DNA from: Geomonas edaphica
Lineage (GTDB): Bacteria; Desulfobacterota; Desulfuromonadia; Geobacterales; Geobacteraceae
Length of the DNA: 64,000 bases
Reading direction: 5' to 3'
Assembly: GCF_004917075.1 (NCBI RefSeq)
Contig: NZ_SSYB01000001.1
Location: forward strand, 558,001-622,000
Shown here in pieces: positions 54,021 through 63,405 of this stretch (the first letter of the stretch is position 1; every line of letters starts with the position of its first letter). Below the pieces are notes generated by a model, which was not told where the DNA came from, made no database searches, and saw only the letters and a program-made list of their open reading frames with translations. Position numbers and translations under genes: made by a program.

Positions 54021-55238
54021 TCATTTCTTTCGCTCGTCTTGGCCTGCGTGCCCCGTATCGCCCTCACCAGTCCGGTAACCCGTCATCTCCAGATAACCTG
54101 AACCGTTCGGGCTTCCCTGTAGTCCCTTGATCGCCACGGCCCCTTCCCAATAGCGGAAGCCTGTTCTGAGTTCCTGGTCCGGAAGCCTCGGCACGACCTC
54201 CAGTGCGAGGTGCGCCGAGGGAACCCGTAATCTCCAGAGTGCAGGATAGCGCGCACCGCTTTCCGGGCTGGTCCACCAGGATGCGACTTCAAGCCGCACA
54301 TCTTCCCGCTTAAGCGTCCTGGTGCCGCCATTGGCCGCCACAAGCGTGCCGCCGGAGAAAGGATCGCTGCTGCCGTCGCGGCGCCTTAACTGGTAAAACA
54401 TAAGGTCCCGGCCGTCATCAAGGTGCAGGGCGAACCAGTCCCACCCTACCTGTCCCGATTCAAGCGCCGAGGTGCTCCACTCCCGGTCCAGCCAGGAAAG
54501 CCCGTTCACCGTGAAGCGCTCCCCGCCTACGCGGATGACGCCGGCAGTAGACAGTCTCGGGACCGAGTAGTAATACGAGGCGTTGCCCGGGGAGGCGCTC
54601 TTCCTGCTGAGCCCCCCTTCCCCGTTCAAGATCTCATGTTTAACGGCGGTGAGATCGAGGTCTATGGCCATGTCGCGGTCCGCGGCGCTAAGGCGCACGC
54701 CCCACGGGCCCGCCTTGAATTGCCGTGCGCTCCAGTCCTCCAGATGCACGGCAAAGGGGTCACCGGCGGCACCGGCAAGCCCGAGCGCGGCACGACTGAA
54801 GCGCTCGGCAAAATGAAAGCGTTTCCCGTTGACGTCGGTGACCGCAAAGTGGGCCATGAAAACGTCGTCGGCACCCCAGGCTGATTCCCTTTTTGCGGCA
54901 TGTGGGGTGAGGGCGGTGGAGAAAAAGGTGAGCTGGTAACCGAAACGGCGTCCGTCGGCTCCGGTCAGGTTGCCGGTGAAGTACCACCACTCGTTTCGAA
55001 AGCCCGGATGCGGCCCGTGGTCCGCCGGGAACGTGAAGCGCCGCGGTTTCTCAGCTCTTAAGTAACCGGGATCGGCACTCCCCCCGAGCGCCTGGCTCAC
55101 GCTGAGCCCACCTTCCTCAAGAGCGCCCCTGGTCCGATTCTGGAACTGACGAAGGACAAGAAGCGCCACAAGCACGAGGAGAGCGGCGCAAAAGGCGCCC
55201 TTCCACCAGACCTTGAATCTTCCGGCGTCACGGCGCAT
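54021..55238 (-). CDS. AttH/CrtC-like lipocalin-domain protein (carotenoid 1,2-hydratase family)
   Basis: 405 residues from ATG 55238, with GGAGGAGG upstream; a longer frame begins inside the permease gene. One N-terminal helix (about 11-31) suggests membrane anchoring. HPGFRNEWWYFTGNLTGADG, YQLTFFSTALTP, FMAHFAVTDVNG, and SWLDREWSTSALESGQVGWDWFALHL are hallmarks of the AttH/hydroxyneurosporene synthase superfamily, which is built of two lipocalin-like barrels. Members lie with AttE/F/G-type ABC transporters and are thought to handle a lipophilic substrate in the periplasm. No carotenoid genes are nearby, so the hydratase name is not meant literally. It is 1 bp after the permease gene's stop. 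Confidence 0.85.
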   Translation of the reverse strand: MRRDAGRFKVWWKGAFCAALLVLVALLVLRQFQNRTRGALEEGGLSVSQALGGSADPGYLRAEKPRRFTFPADHGPHPGFRNEWWYFTGNLTGADGRRFGYQLTFFSTALTPHAAKRESAWGADDVFMAHFAVTDVNGKRFHFAERFSRAALGLAGAAGDPFAVHLEDWSARQFKAGPWGVRLSAADRDMAIDLDLTAVKHEILNGEGGLSRKSASPGNASYYYSVPRLSTAGVIRVGGERFTVNGLSWLDREWSTSALESGQVGWDWFALHLDDGRDLMFYQLRRRDGSSDPFSGGTLVAANGGTRTLKREDVRLEVASWWTSPESGARYPALWRLRVPSAHLALEVVPRLPDQELRTGFRYWEGAVAIKGLQGSPNGSGYLEMTGYRTGEGDTGHAGQDERKK

Positions 55239-55239
55239 G

Positions 55240-57774
55240 TCAGTCCTCCTCCTTGAGTGCAAGCGCGGGAGAAGTGCGCGCGATCCTTAAGGATGGGTAG
55301 ATGCCGGCGATAAGAGCGGCGCTCAGGGATAGCAGTAGCGCTTCCGCGAGTTCGCCAGGCGTCACGGCGAACTGCATGGTCCATCCGAAGGAACGCAGGT
55401 TAATCACGTAGATGAGCACCAGCGCCTCTATGATCCCAAGCGGCAACGATAAAACACCGGCGATGGTGCCGATGATGGCGGTTTCGCCGCAAATCACCCC
55501 CCAGACCTGCCCCGGAGTGAGCCCCACCGCACGCATCACGGCCAGCTCCCTCGCCCGCTCCACCTGCATCGCCATGAGGGCCGAGAGTATCCCCACGAAG
55601 GCGACCAGCATGGTGAGCATGCGCAAGACGCCCGTGATGGCGAAGGTGCGGTCGAAAATCTCCACTGTCGCCCGGCGGAGCTCGCCGTTGGAGATCACGG
55701 TCACCTCCTCCCCCCGTACCTGTTCAAGCACAATGGTCCGCAGCTGCTCCGGTTGCATCCCGTTCAACGCGGTAAAGGACATGCCGTCCACGCTTTCGTC
55801 ATTGAAGTTATCCACGTAGGCGCGCCGGCTCATGATGACGATGCCCGCATCGCTTCCGTAATCGTAGATGATGCCGGCGATCGGAAAGCGCTTCGGACCG
55901 CGGGCGGTGCGCAGGGTGACGCTGTCTCCGGGTCCCACGTGATGACGGTAGCTGTAGGGCTCGGAAACGAGCACCGTCTCCCCGCGGCTGTAGCGCCCCC
56001 ATATCTGTGCAGGGTCCCCTTTCTTGAAGGGATAGCGCGCGAAGGTGCGCTCCGGCGCATCGACCGAGAAGATCTCGGTGCCCCCTTGCGCCCCCTCGAT
56101 CAGTACGCGCCGCGATAGGGTCACCTGGGCCTTGTCCCTAAGCGACAGGAGGCGGCGCACCAATGCGGGATCAAGCGGTGGGCGGTAACGCCCGCCGCCG
56201 CGGTCGGTGGAGGTGAGGTAGATATCGGCCTGCAGCCAATCTTGCAACCAGTTTTGCACGGTGAGGCGGAAGCCCCCCACCATGATGCCGACGCCAATAC
56301 CGGCCGCGACCGCCACAACCAGCGCTGCCGTCGCAACCCCGGTTCGGGAAAGAGAAGCCGCCACGCCGCGTGCAGCCATCCTGCCGATAGAGCCGAGAAA
56401 GGGGGTGACGACAGGGAGAAGCAGCGAGGTGATGAGCAGTACGGCGGCGGGAACGAGCAGTGTGTACCCGATGATGAGGACGAAGAGCCCGGCGAAGCCG
56501 CCGACGATACCCCCACGCTCGAAAAGAAGAAGAGCACCGCCGACGAGGAGCAAAAAGGCCCCGAAGGCGGCCGCACGCGGCACCCTTTTTCTTTGACGCG
56601 ACTCGACCACGGAACGGGAAAGCACGGCGCGCGGCGGCGCGGAAGTCGCTTCCAGCGCTGCCGGGACGGCCGCGGCAAGCGTTGCGACCACGCCAAGCAG
56701 GGCGCCCTTGACGAGCGTGCCTGGCAGAAGCGGCGCACCGCGCACCTCGGTAACGAAGTAGAGGTCGTTGATGGTCCTGGTGACGAGCCTCGTGAGCTCC
56801 GAGCCGAGCAGAAAACCGGCGAAGAGGCCGACCAGAGTACCGGCGACGCCTATGATAAGCGCCTCCACGCAGATCATGGTGAAGACCTCGGCGCGGCTCA
56901 CGCCCAAGGCCCGCAGCATCCCGATCAGGCGCCGCCTGCGGATCACCGAGAAGGTCATCGTGTTGTAGATCAGGAACATCCCGACGACAAGGGCGAGGAG
57001 GCTCATCGCGGTCAAGTTGAGCCGGAAGGCACGCGTCAGCCGGTCCAGGGCACCGGCCTTCGCACCGGCGGGGACGATCCCCGCCCCGGCCGGGAGCACG
57101 GAGCGCACCTGCCCGAGGACCAGCTCGCCCCCCTCCCCTTCCGGAACCACCAGGTCGATGCGGGTGAGGCGTCCCACTTGCCCCAAAAGTTCCTGGGCGG
57201 TGGCGATGTCGCAGACCAGCACCGAGGCGAGCGCTGCGCGACTCACCCTATCGGGAGGCTCCAGGAACCCGGCGAGGTGGAGCTCCCGCCTAACCCCGGC
57301 GACCGCGGCAGGAACGCTGGCGCCGCGCGTCAGGTGGTGTTGCGCAGCGGTCTCGCGCAGCATGAGCACCGCGCCGGGCCTCGTCATCAGGTCCGTGAGG
57401 ACGCCTTTGTCGGTGAAGCGCGAGGAGAAGGAGCGGATGGGCGGTTCAAAAAAGGGATCGATACCGATTAGTTGGAAGGTGACGCCGGAGAGCTGCAGGT
57501 GACCGGTCACGACAGGAGCCGCACCGCGCAAACGAAGCTCGACGCGGATGCGACGGTAGAGCTCCTCGGGAAGCCCGGTCGGGCCGCCGACGATCTGGTG
57601 CGTCGCCCGCCCGGCGACGGTCTCGGCGGCGATGCGGAAGGCGCGCTGGGCGGACTCGTTGGCGCGATCCACCGCGGTGACTACGGCGACGCCGAGGGCG
57701 ACCCCGAGCACGGCGAGGACGGCAAGCCAGGGGTGCCGCATGACGTTGCGCATCCCGGCACGCCAAAGGATCAT
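55240..57774 (-). CDS. FtsX-like ABC permease with duplicated transmembrane modules (AttG/YbbP type)
   Basis: 844 residues. The N-terminal half has a MacB-like domain followed by three helices ([20 protein letters not shown] ... ), and the C-terminal half repeats it ([60 protein letters not shown]). A four-helix linker lies in the middle (residues about 390-480). Such long permeases pair with one LolD-like ATPase to move lipids or lipoproteins through the periplasm. It overlaps the ATPase gene by 4 bp. The substrate is unknown; the AttH-like partner suggests a lipophilic molecule. Confidence 0.88.
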   Translation of the reverse strand: MILWRAGMRNVMRHPWLAVLAVLGVALGVAVVTAVDRANESAQRAFRIAAETVAGRATHQIVGGPTGLPEELYRRIRVELRLRGAAPVVTGHLQLSGVTFQLIGIDPFFEPPIRSFSSRFTDKGVLTDLMTRPGAVLMLRETAAQHHLTRGASVPAAVAGVRRELHLAGFLEPPDRVSRAALASVLVCDIATAQELLGQVGRLTRIDLVVPEGEGGELVLGQVRSVLPAGAGIVPAGAKAGALDRLTRAFRLNLTAMSLLALVVGMFLIYNTMTFSVIRRRRLIGMLRALGVSRAEVFTMICVEALIIGVAGTLVGLFAGFLLGSELTRLVTRTINDLYFVTEVRGAPLLPGTLVKGALLGVVATLAAAVPAALEATSAPPRAVLSRSVVESRQRKRVPRAAAFGAFLLLVGGALLLFERGGIVGGFAGLFVLIIGYTLLVPAAVLLITSLLLPVVTPFLGSIGRMAARGVAASLSRTGVATAALVVAVAAGIGVGIMVGGFRLTVQNWLQDWLQADIYLTSTDRGGGRYRPPLDPALVRRLLSLRDKAQVTLSRRVLIEGAQGGTEIFSVDAPERTFARYPFKKGDPAQIWGRYSRGETVLVSEPYSYRHHVGPGDSVTLRTARGPKRFPIAGIIYDYGSDAGIVIMSRRAYVDNFNDESVDGMSFTALNGMQPEQLRTIVLEQVRGEEVTVISNGELRRATVEIFDRTFAITGVLRMLTMLVAFVGILSALMAMQVERARELAVMRAVGLTPGQVWGVICGETAIIGTIAGVLSLPLGIIEALVLIYVINLRSFGWTMQFAVTPGELAEALLLSLSAALIAGIYPSLRIARTSPALALKEED

Positions 57775-58478
57775 GACCGGGCCCCTGCCTCTACCTCTAC
57801 CAGTACCCCGTTTCTGATGGTGAGCACGCGGTCGGCAAGTGAGGCCACCTCGCCGCTGTGCGTCACAAGGACGAGCGTGGTGCCGGACGGCCTGAGCAGA
57901 CGCTGGAAAAGGTCGAGCACCTGACGCCCCGTGTCCGCGTCCAGGTTTCCAGTCGGTTCATCCGCAAGCACCAGTTTCGGCTCGTGCACGAGGGCACGGG
58001 CCACGGCGACGCGCTGCTGCTCTCCGCCGGAGAGACGATCCGGGAAGGCGCCCGCGCGGTCGGCAAGGCCTACGGCGTCAAGGAGCTCGCGGGCACGGGT
58101 CCTGTGCAAATCGGTGAGCTGACCGGAAAGTTCAAGGGGAAGGAGGATGTTCTCAAGCACGGTGAGGGTCGGGATCAGGTTGTAGAACTGGAAAACGAAG
58201 CCGATATGGTAGCGGCGAAAAAGGGTGCGTTCCCGCTCGCTCATGCGGTTCAGCGCACGCCCCTCGATCAGGACCTCGCCGCGGTCGGGGAGATCGATGC
58301 CGCTTAAGAGGTTTAAGAGGGTGGATTTCCCGGAACCGCTCCGCCCCAGTAGAAACACCCACTCGCCAGGCGTGATGGCGAGCGCGGCGTCGCGAAAGAC
58401 CACGCGCTCACGGTCCCCCTCGACGAAGCTCTTGCCGATCCCCTGCAGTTCAACAATCGGTTCCGCCATCACACCCAT
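57771..58478 (-). CDS. LolD-like ABC transporter ATP-binding protein
   Basis: 235 residues (232 if the ATG at 58469, giving [15 protein letters not shown], is the true start). Walker [10 protein letters not shown], signature [15 protein letters not shown], Walker [14 protein letters not shown], switch VTHSGE. It is followed with a 4-bp overlap by the long permease and then the AttH-like gene, so the three form one exporter unit. The START-like gene 39 bp upstream may also belong to the operon. Confidence 0.9.
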   Translation of the reverse strand: MGVMAEPIVELQGIGKSFVEGDRERVVFRDAALAITPGEWVFLLGRSGSGKSTLLNLLSGIDLPDRGEVLIEGRALNRMSERERTLFRRYHIGFVFQFYNLIPTLTVLENILLPLELSGQLTDLHRTRARELLDAVGLADRAGAFPDRLSGGEQQRVAVARALVHEPKLVLADEPTGNLDADTGRQVLDLFQRLLRPSGTTLVLVTHSGEVASLADRVLTIRNGVLVEVEAGARS

Positions 58479-58517
58479 CCCCGGGACCGCATCGAAGCAT
58501 GCCGCGTCGCTCCCGCC

Positions 58518-59435
58518 TCAGTTCCCCTCTTTGGACTGAAGGGCCTCCTGCTGGGCCCGCTCCAGGCGCTTGTTGTTGAGGTAAGCCGGTTTGTCGATCT
58601 CTTTCAACTGACGGGGGTATTTCGCGGTCAGGTCGTACCAGCGGCTGAGGCGCTGTTCGAAGCGTTCCTTCTCGGGATACTTCAGGGTTTCCAGGTAGGT
58701 CTGCAGCGCGAGGTAGTAGCGCATGGTGTTTCTTTCCACCGCGCCGCGCACCCCCTCGATGTATTCCTGCTTCCCGTCTTGTCCCACCATGGTGAAGCCG
58801 ACCTTGTCGCGCCCGAGTGTCGCGAAGTAGGTCTTAATCGCCATGCGCGCCATGGTGCCGTGACTGTAGGTATAGCTGAAATGAAGAAAGGTCCCCTGCC
58901 CGTCCAGCGGAACGGCCTGAACCCCGATCCGGTGGTCCTTCGTTCCGAGCGGCCCCTCGTCCCCCACGAGGTTCAGTTCGAGGTACTGGGGCTGGCTCGC
59001 CGCGACTTTGAAGGCAAGCTTCAGCGGATAGGCGTCGGAGGGGGGCTGGAAGTACTTGCGCCCGCTGTAGAGGGTGAGCTGGGCACTCTGCTTTACCTTG
59101 CGGTAAATGCACGCCTTGATGTTGATGTGCAGCGGAGTGATCTCGCACCAGGCGGAGGGAGACTGCAGCGCGTCGCGCACCGTCTCGAAGGGGAAATGGA
59201 AGACGCCGTACATGTCCACCCGAACCGAATCATGTCCCTCTTTCGACTCGAGGAAGATGGGTGCGCCAAACTGGTTCTTGTCTAGCTTCGACTTGATCTC
59301 GCCGTACTTGGCGAGGAGCGCGCGCTCCCCGGTCTGCTCCGTGTCCGCAGCGAAACAGGTGCCGCACAGGAAAGCAACGACAAACAAGACGACGGCGACG
59401 AGGCAAACCCGTTGAAAACGACCGGCGCTACCCAT
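58518..59435 (-). CDS. Secreted START/SRPBCC-like protein
   Basis: 305 residues from ATG 59435, chosen because AAAGGGGGG lies 5 bp upstream and a signal peptide (LVAVVLFVVAFLCGTCFA) starts there; an alternative ATG at 59474 overlaps the AI-2E gene stop. The body YGVFHFPFETVRDALQSPSAWCEITPLHINIKAC has the alpha/beta helix-grip pattern, and FLHFSYTYSHGTMARMAI is a plausible lipid-binding wall. The C-terminus is charged helical. It probably binds lipid or another hydrophobic ligand in the periplasm and sits beside the AttH-type exporter. The family assignment is tentative. Confidence 0.65.
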   Translation of the reverse strand: MGSAGRFQRVCLVAVVLFVVAFLCGTCFAADTEQTGERALLAKYGEIKSKLDKNQFGAPIFLESKEGHDSVRVDMYGVFHFPFETVRDALQSPSAWCEITPLHINIKACIYRKVKQSAQLTLYSGRKYFQPPSDAYPLKLAFKVAASQPQYLELNLVGDEGPLGTKDHRIGVQAVPLDGQGTFLHFSYTYSHGTMARMAIKTYFATLGRDKVGFTMVGQDGKQEYIEGVRGAVERNTMRYYLALQTYLETLKYPEKERFEQRLSRWYDLTAKYPRQLKEIDKPAYLNNKRLERAQQEALQSKEGN

Positions 59436-59473
59436 GTGTCCCCCCCCTTTGTCGGTCCCCACCAGCGCCCGCA

Positions 59474-60538
59474 TCACGGAATCCCCCCCTGGTCGGCCGT
59501 TTCCACTCCGGAAACCGCGTCGTCCCACATGGAGAAAAGAACGGCGAAGATGACCGGCCCGACTATCAGCCCCAAAAGCCCCATGCTGACCACCCCGCAG
59601 AGGGCTCCGAGGACGACGGCCAGCGTCGAGATGTCGCTGGAGGCGCCTATGGCGAGGGGGCGAATGGCGTTGTCGGCAAAACCGACGAAGAGAATGCACC
59701 AGGCCGCGAGAAGCGCCGCCGCGAGATAGGAGCCCCCGAGCGCTATGAAGGCCGCCACAGGAACCCAGATGACCCCGGTGCCGACCACGGGAACCAGTGC
59801 GGCGATCGCGGTGAGAGTTCCGAAAAAGATCGGTGCGGGAACACCGGCCACCCAGTACCCCACCCCGGCAAGCACCCCTTGCGAGGCACAGGTCAGGACC
59901 GTGCCGACAACCACTGCGGTGGTGATGGAGCGGACCTCGCCGGCAAATTGCTGCGCCTTACGGGGATCAGGGGCGAGCCTGCCGATGCAGATGGAAACGA
60001 ACCGGTCGCCGTCGCGGTAGACGAAGAAGAGGATGAACAGGGCGATGAGCAGGGTACCGAGGAAGCTCATCATGTTGCGCGCGAGATCTCCGGCAAGTCC
60101 CAGGATGATGCCGGAGCTGCTGGCGGCGACCTTCCCCCCGATGGCGGCCAGGTCGACACCGAAGCGGTCGACAAGAGCCATGATCTTCTGGGCGAAGGGG
60201 AATTGGCCTAGGGCGGTGCTCCCGCTCCTCGCGATAGTGCCGAAAAGCTGCTCCGCCTGCTGGTACCAGTCCGGGGCGTGGACGGCGGCGGTCACCACAA
60301 GTGCGGTAACGGGGAGTACGAAACAGACCGCGACCGCGAGCACCATGAGTCCCGCTGAGCGCCCTTCGCGCCCGTTTAAGAGGCGCAGCAGCCTATGGTA
60401 GTGAGGCATGGTGGCGATGCCTATGATGAGTGCCCAGGCGATGGGCTTCAAGACAGGAACGGTGAGCAGCACGATGAGAACGACGGCGCCAGCCGTGGCT
60501 AACGCCGCGAGGATGCTTAGGTAAGTTTTTCTATCCAT
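59474..60538 (-). CDS. AI-2E family transporter (PerM/YdiK-like)
   Basis: 354 residues, about eight helices: LSILAALATAGAVVLIVLLTV, LMVLAVAVCFVLPVTALVV, MMSFLGTLLIALFILFFVY, LLGLIVGPVIFAVLFSMWD. The conserved GLLGLIVGPVIFA motif marks the AI-2E/UPF0118 family. Despite the name, these proteins act variously as Na+/H+ antiporters or quorum-signal exporters, so no substrate is assigned. The stop codon overlaps a candidate start of the next gene. Confidence 0.88.
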   Translation of the reverse strand: MDRKTYLSILAALATAGAVVLIVLLTVPVLKPIAWALIIGIATMPHYHRLLRLLNGREGRSAGLMVLAVAVCFVLPVTALVVTAAVHAPDWYQQAEQLFGTIARSGSTALGQFPFAQKIMALVDRFGVDLAAIGGKVAASSSGIILGLAGDLARNMMSFLGTLLIALFILFFVYRDGDRFVSICIGRLAPDPRKAQQFAGEVRSITTAVVVGTVLTCASQGVLAGVGYWVAGVPAPIFFGTLTAIAALVPVVGTGVIWVPVAAFIALGGSYLAAALLAAWCILFVGFADNAIRPLAIGASSDISTLAVVLGALCGVVSMGLLGLIVGPVIFAVLFSMWDDAVSGVETADQGGIP

Positions 60539-60655
60539 CGGTCTCCCTTTGAAGGTGCAGGTAGTGTCGGGACTGCGAGGAAAATCGGGAAACGCCGCGT
60601 GGACGTTCGCGCCGCTGGCAGGTGTGCCTGCCGGTGGCGCGTCATCGAACGGGCC

Positions 60656-60940
60656 TCAGCGCGTGGTTTCTATTTTTCGTCCCTTCTCGTCGGTAGGTGC
60701 CGTCGGGCGCTGCACCCCTTCAGGCTGCACCGACTGCTCCGTCTGGAAGGAAGGACGCTCGTTACGCTCGTTGCCGAGGGCAGGCGCCTCTTCGGTCACT
60801 TTCCAGTTTTTCCCCACTGGCACCGAGAGTTCCTTCGGCTGTGCTACCTGGTTTGCGGGTGCCTGCTTTGTTTCATAGAGGGCGCAGGCGGGAAGTGAGG
60901 AAAGAAGTAGCGCTAGGATGATAAGGCGTGCGTGTGTCAT
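60656..60940 (-). CDS. Small lipoprotein, hypothetical
   Basis: 94 residues from ATG 60940. A lipobox LPACALY follows a hydrophobic segment (LIILALLLSSLPAC). The mature part is short, charged and Pro/Glu-rich (KVTEEAPALGNERNERPSF), probably disordered. I do not recognise a family. It lies 117 bp before the AI-2E gene. The gap 60941-61217 holds nothing recognisable. Confidence 0.6.
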   Translation of the reverse strand: MTHARLIILALLLSSLPACALYETKQAPANQVAQPKELSVPVGKNWKVTEEAPALGNERNERPSFQTEQSVQPEGVQRPTAPTDEKGRKIETTR

Positions 60941-61217
60941 GACGGGACTCCTAAAAGATGTGCTGCCGTTCAAGCTGAATCAGGTTGCCTGGAAGCGTTC
61001 GGTCTGCTTTCTTTGCATCATCCATGTGTCAGTAAGCATAGCAAGGGAGAGAAATAATTAAAAGTTTGTTTTTGAACGTACCGACAAATCCAGCAGCATG
61101 AGCGGCAAATCCAGCCGATTCCCACGTCAAAAGACACACCGAAGTTTCAATGAGCAGTGAAGGCAAAAAGGAACGCTCAATTATGGCAAAGAACCGGCCA
61201 CGGTCAACACGGAGGGA

Positions 61218-61919
61218 TCACATCGCCCTGAAATCTGCCAGCGGCTGCACAGTCATGCCGGTCAGATCCGGGCGCAGCGCCCCCTCCTCGACCGGCGCGT
61301 TCAACTGCGGTTCATCGAAGACGATGCGCGCCTCGGCGCCGGAAGCATCCCGGATGGTGATGGTTTCAGGGAAGGCGATCCCCTCCACCGCCTGGTAACC
61401 CTCGTAGCGCGCCTCGCTTCCTGAAGCGGAGACCTTTTTCTCGAGCATCCCTGTTTGGTCGAAATAATAGGTCGTCCCGGCGTCGGTCATGGTGTATCGC
61501 GGAGGAGCAGGAAGTAGCACGGGAGACGGAGCCATCACCCACCTGAGGAGCTGGATGCTCTTCAGAGCGCTCGATTCCGGCAGTTCGGAGAGGGCTCCCG
61601 TGTAGGCCAGCTGGCGGGAAGGGACCACGCAGGTGAAGCGGTCGTTGCCGCCGAAGGCCTCGAGAATGGTCTGCCCGAAGGGGGAAAGGATAGCCAAATG
61701 GTAGAGGTCGGGAGCCTGGTAGATGAGATACCCGCGCCCCGCGCTGCTGCGCCCTGCCGAAGAGGCGCTGATGCTGACCGACGACTGCAGCGTCTCTACA
61801 TTACGCCCCGGGACCAGTCCCGTGAGCGGTTTTCGAGGTGCCGCACAGCCGAAAAGCTGCACGGCGAGCAGTGAAAGAAGGAAGATACGTCCAAGCGTCC
61901 GGCGGTACACGATGTTCAC
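61218..61919 (-). CDS. Outer-membrane lipoprotein, LolB/DUF4292-like
   Basis: 233 residues if started at GTG 61919, which is preceded by GGAG 9 bp upstream. A longer open frame to 62099 is encoded partly by the family A repeat and is rejected. The lipobox is QLFGCAAP. The mature protein is beta-rich (ISASSAGRSSAGRGYLIYQ, TYYFDQTGMLEKKVSAS, IAFPETITIRDASGAEARIV), with the half-barrel pattern of LolB/LolA-like lipoprotein carriers. The exact family is a suggestion. It is the only gene between 60.9 and 62.1 kb. Confidence 0.65.
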   Translation of the reverse strand: MNIVYRRTLGRIFLLSLLAVQLFGCAAPRKPLTGLVPGRNVETLQSSVSISASSAGRSSAGRGYLIYQAPDLYHLAILSPFGQTILEAFGGNDRFTCVVPSRQLAYTGALSELPESSALKSIQLLRWVMAPSPVLLPAPPRYTMTDAGTTYYFDQTGMLEKKVSASGSEARYEGYQAVEGIAFPETITIRDASGAEARIVFDEPQLNAPVEEGALRPDLTGMTVQPLADFRAM

Positions 61920-61995
61920 GATAAATCGCTCCAGTATTCCTCCCCCCGTTGCAAGGTTACTCCAGGAATTCCAGAAGAACCATGTCCCTGGCGCC

Positions 61996-62058
61996 ACGAA
62001 GCAGCGAACTGCCCCAAGCGTCCCCCCCTTTGCGAAGGGGGGACAGGGGGGATTTGCA
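61996..62058 (+). repeat. Dispersed ~65-bp element (family A), copy 4
   Basis: ACGAAGCAGCGAACTGCCCC, then the C-run/TTTGCGAA/G-run hairpin and ACAGGGGGGATTTGC. The spacer and left end are more divergent than in copies 1-3. Confidence 0.8.
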
Positions 62059-62132
62059 GTTTGATAATGCGTCAAACCTCTGAAAAACAGCAAAGGCAAA
62101 AGGTGCTGATACGATCCGCGTCAGCCGCCCCC

Positions 62133-63377
62133 TCACCCAACCTCCGGCGGTTCCGCGCGCGCCATATCCTCAGCCACGAACCTCCCGCATATGAAACAGA
62201 AAACGCCGGCCAGCGCCATGACCATCGGCGTGGTCAAAAGCGCGTTTCTAAGCCCCCATAGATCGGAGAACCAGCCGAGGATTGACGGCGACACCGCGTC
62301 TCCCAGGGCATGGATGAAGAAGATGTTCACCGCGAAGGCCATGGCGCGCACCGCGGGGTTCGTCACGTTGATGATCACCGTGTTGAGCGGTCCGGTGTTC
62401 AGAAAGAGGAAAAACTCGGCGACGAAGATAGCCGCCATGCAGGCGGGGACGCCCGGCGCCATTATGGCCCAGGCGGCAAAGGGGGCGCCGATGAAGAACC
62501 CCCAGCCGGAAACAAGCAGGTACCCCTTGCTGCTTTTCTTCTGCCAGCGGTCACCGAGGACCCCGCCGACGAGGGTGCCGAGAATGCCGGCCACCACGGT
62601 CGTCGCACCGAACATCAGGTTCGCCTTCTCAACGTTTAACGCGTGGGTGCGGAACAAAAAGGTCGGGATCCACTGGGCGAGCCCGCCTATGGCGAAGGTC
62701 ATCGCCGCCATGGCCAGGGTGTTTGTGACAAAAGAGCGGTTGTGGAAGAGCTGCAGGTAGGCGCCGATTCCCTTTTCAGTCTCCGTCGTATCCGGATCGA
62801 CGCGGCGCTCCGGGGCGCGCAGAAACCAAAGCGGCAAAGCGACCAAAAGCCCCGGAAGACCGACCATGAGAAAGGCGTAGTGCCAGCCGAAGCGCTGCCC
62901 CAACACGCCACCCATGAGGTAACCGAGGGCGCTCCCAACCGGGATGGCGACATAGAACCAGGAAAGGACGCTGCCGCGCTTCTCCTTCTCGAAAAAGTCC
63001 GCAATGAGCCCGGGGGAGACCGTTCCGAAGCTCGCCTCCCCTACCCCGACGGTGGCGCGGGCCGCGAGTAGCGAACGATACCCGGGGGCGAAACCGGCGA
63101 GGATGGTGGCGAAGCTCCAGATGATCAAACCGGTCGAGGCGAGGCGCACCCGGTTCCAGTGGTCGCCAAGCCAGCCGAAGACAGGCGCGATCAGCATATA
63201 GCTCAGCATGAAGGCGCTGCCGAGAAAACCAAGCTCGGTGTCGCTTATGCCGAAGTCGGCCTTGATCAGCGGGAACACGGCGAAAAGGACTTGCCGGTCG
63301 ATGTAGTTGAGCAGGTTCACCGCAAGGAGAAGCCCCAGGGCATAGCGGCGATAGGCAGGGGATATGGCTACCTTCAT
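62133..63377 (-). CDS. Major facilitator superfamily transporter
   Basis: 414 residues from ATG 63377 (GGAGG 9 bp upstream; a TTG three bases earlier is also in frame). Twelve predicted helices. LGLLLAVNLLNYIDRQVLFAV and the loop motif GWLGDHWNRVRLAS are typical of the sugar-phosphate/hexuronate and spinster-like MFS groups; ATVGVGEASFGTVSPGLIAD is a motif shared with Spns-like transporters. Substrate unknown. It is 28 bp after the acyltransferase gene, same strand, so the two could be one operon. Confidence 0.88.
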   Translation of the reverse strand: MKVAISPAYRRYALGLLLAVNLLNYIDRQVLFAVFPLIKADFGISDTELGFLGSAFMLSYMLIAPVFGWLGDHWNRVRLASTGLIIWSFATILAGFAPGYRSLLAARATVGVGEASFGTVSPGLIADFFEKEKRGSVLSWFYVAIPVGSALGYLMGGVLGQRFGWHYAFLMVGLPGLLVALPLWFLRAPERRVDPDTTETEKGIGAYLQLFHNRSFVTNTLAMAAMTFAIGGLAQWIPTFLFRTHALNVEKANLMFGATTVVAGILGTLVGGVLGDRWQKKSSKGYLLVSGWGFFIGAPFAAWAIMAPGVPACMAAIFVAEFFLFLNTGPLNTVIINVTNPAVRAMAFAVNIFFIHALGDAVSPSILGWFSDLWGLRNALLTTPMVMALAGVFCFICGRFVAEDMARAEPPEVG

Positions 63378-63405
63378 CAAGAAAAACCTCCGTCACATCA
63401 TTGCA

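Noticed and set aside
61920-62099. N-terminal extension of the lipoprotein gene
   Set aside because: It runs through the family A repeat (PPCPPFAKGG) and would put 60 residues before the signal peptide.
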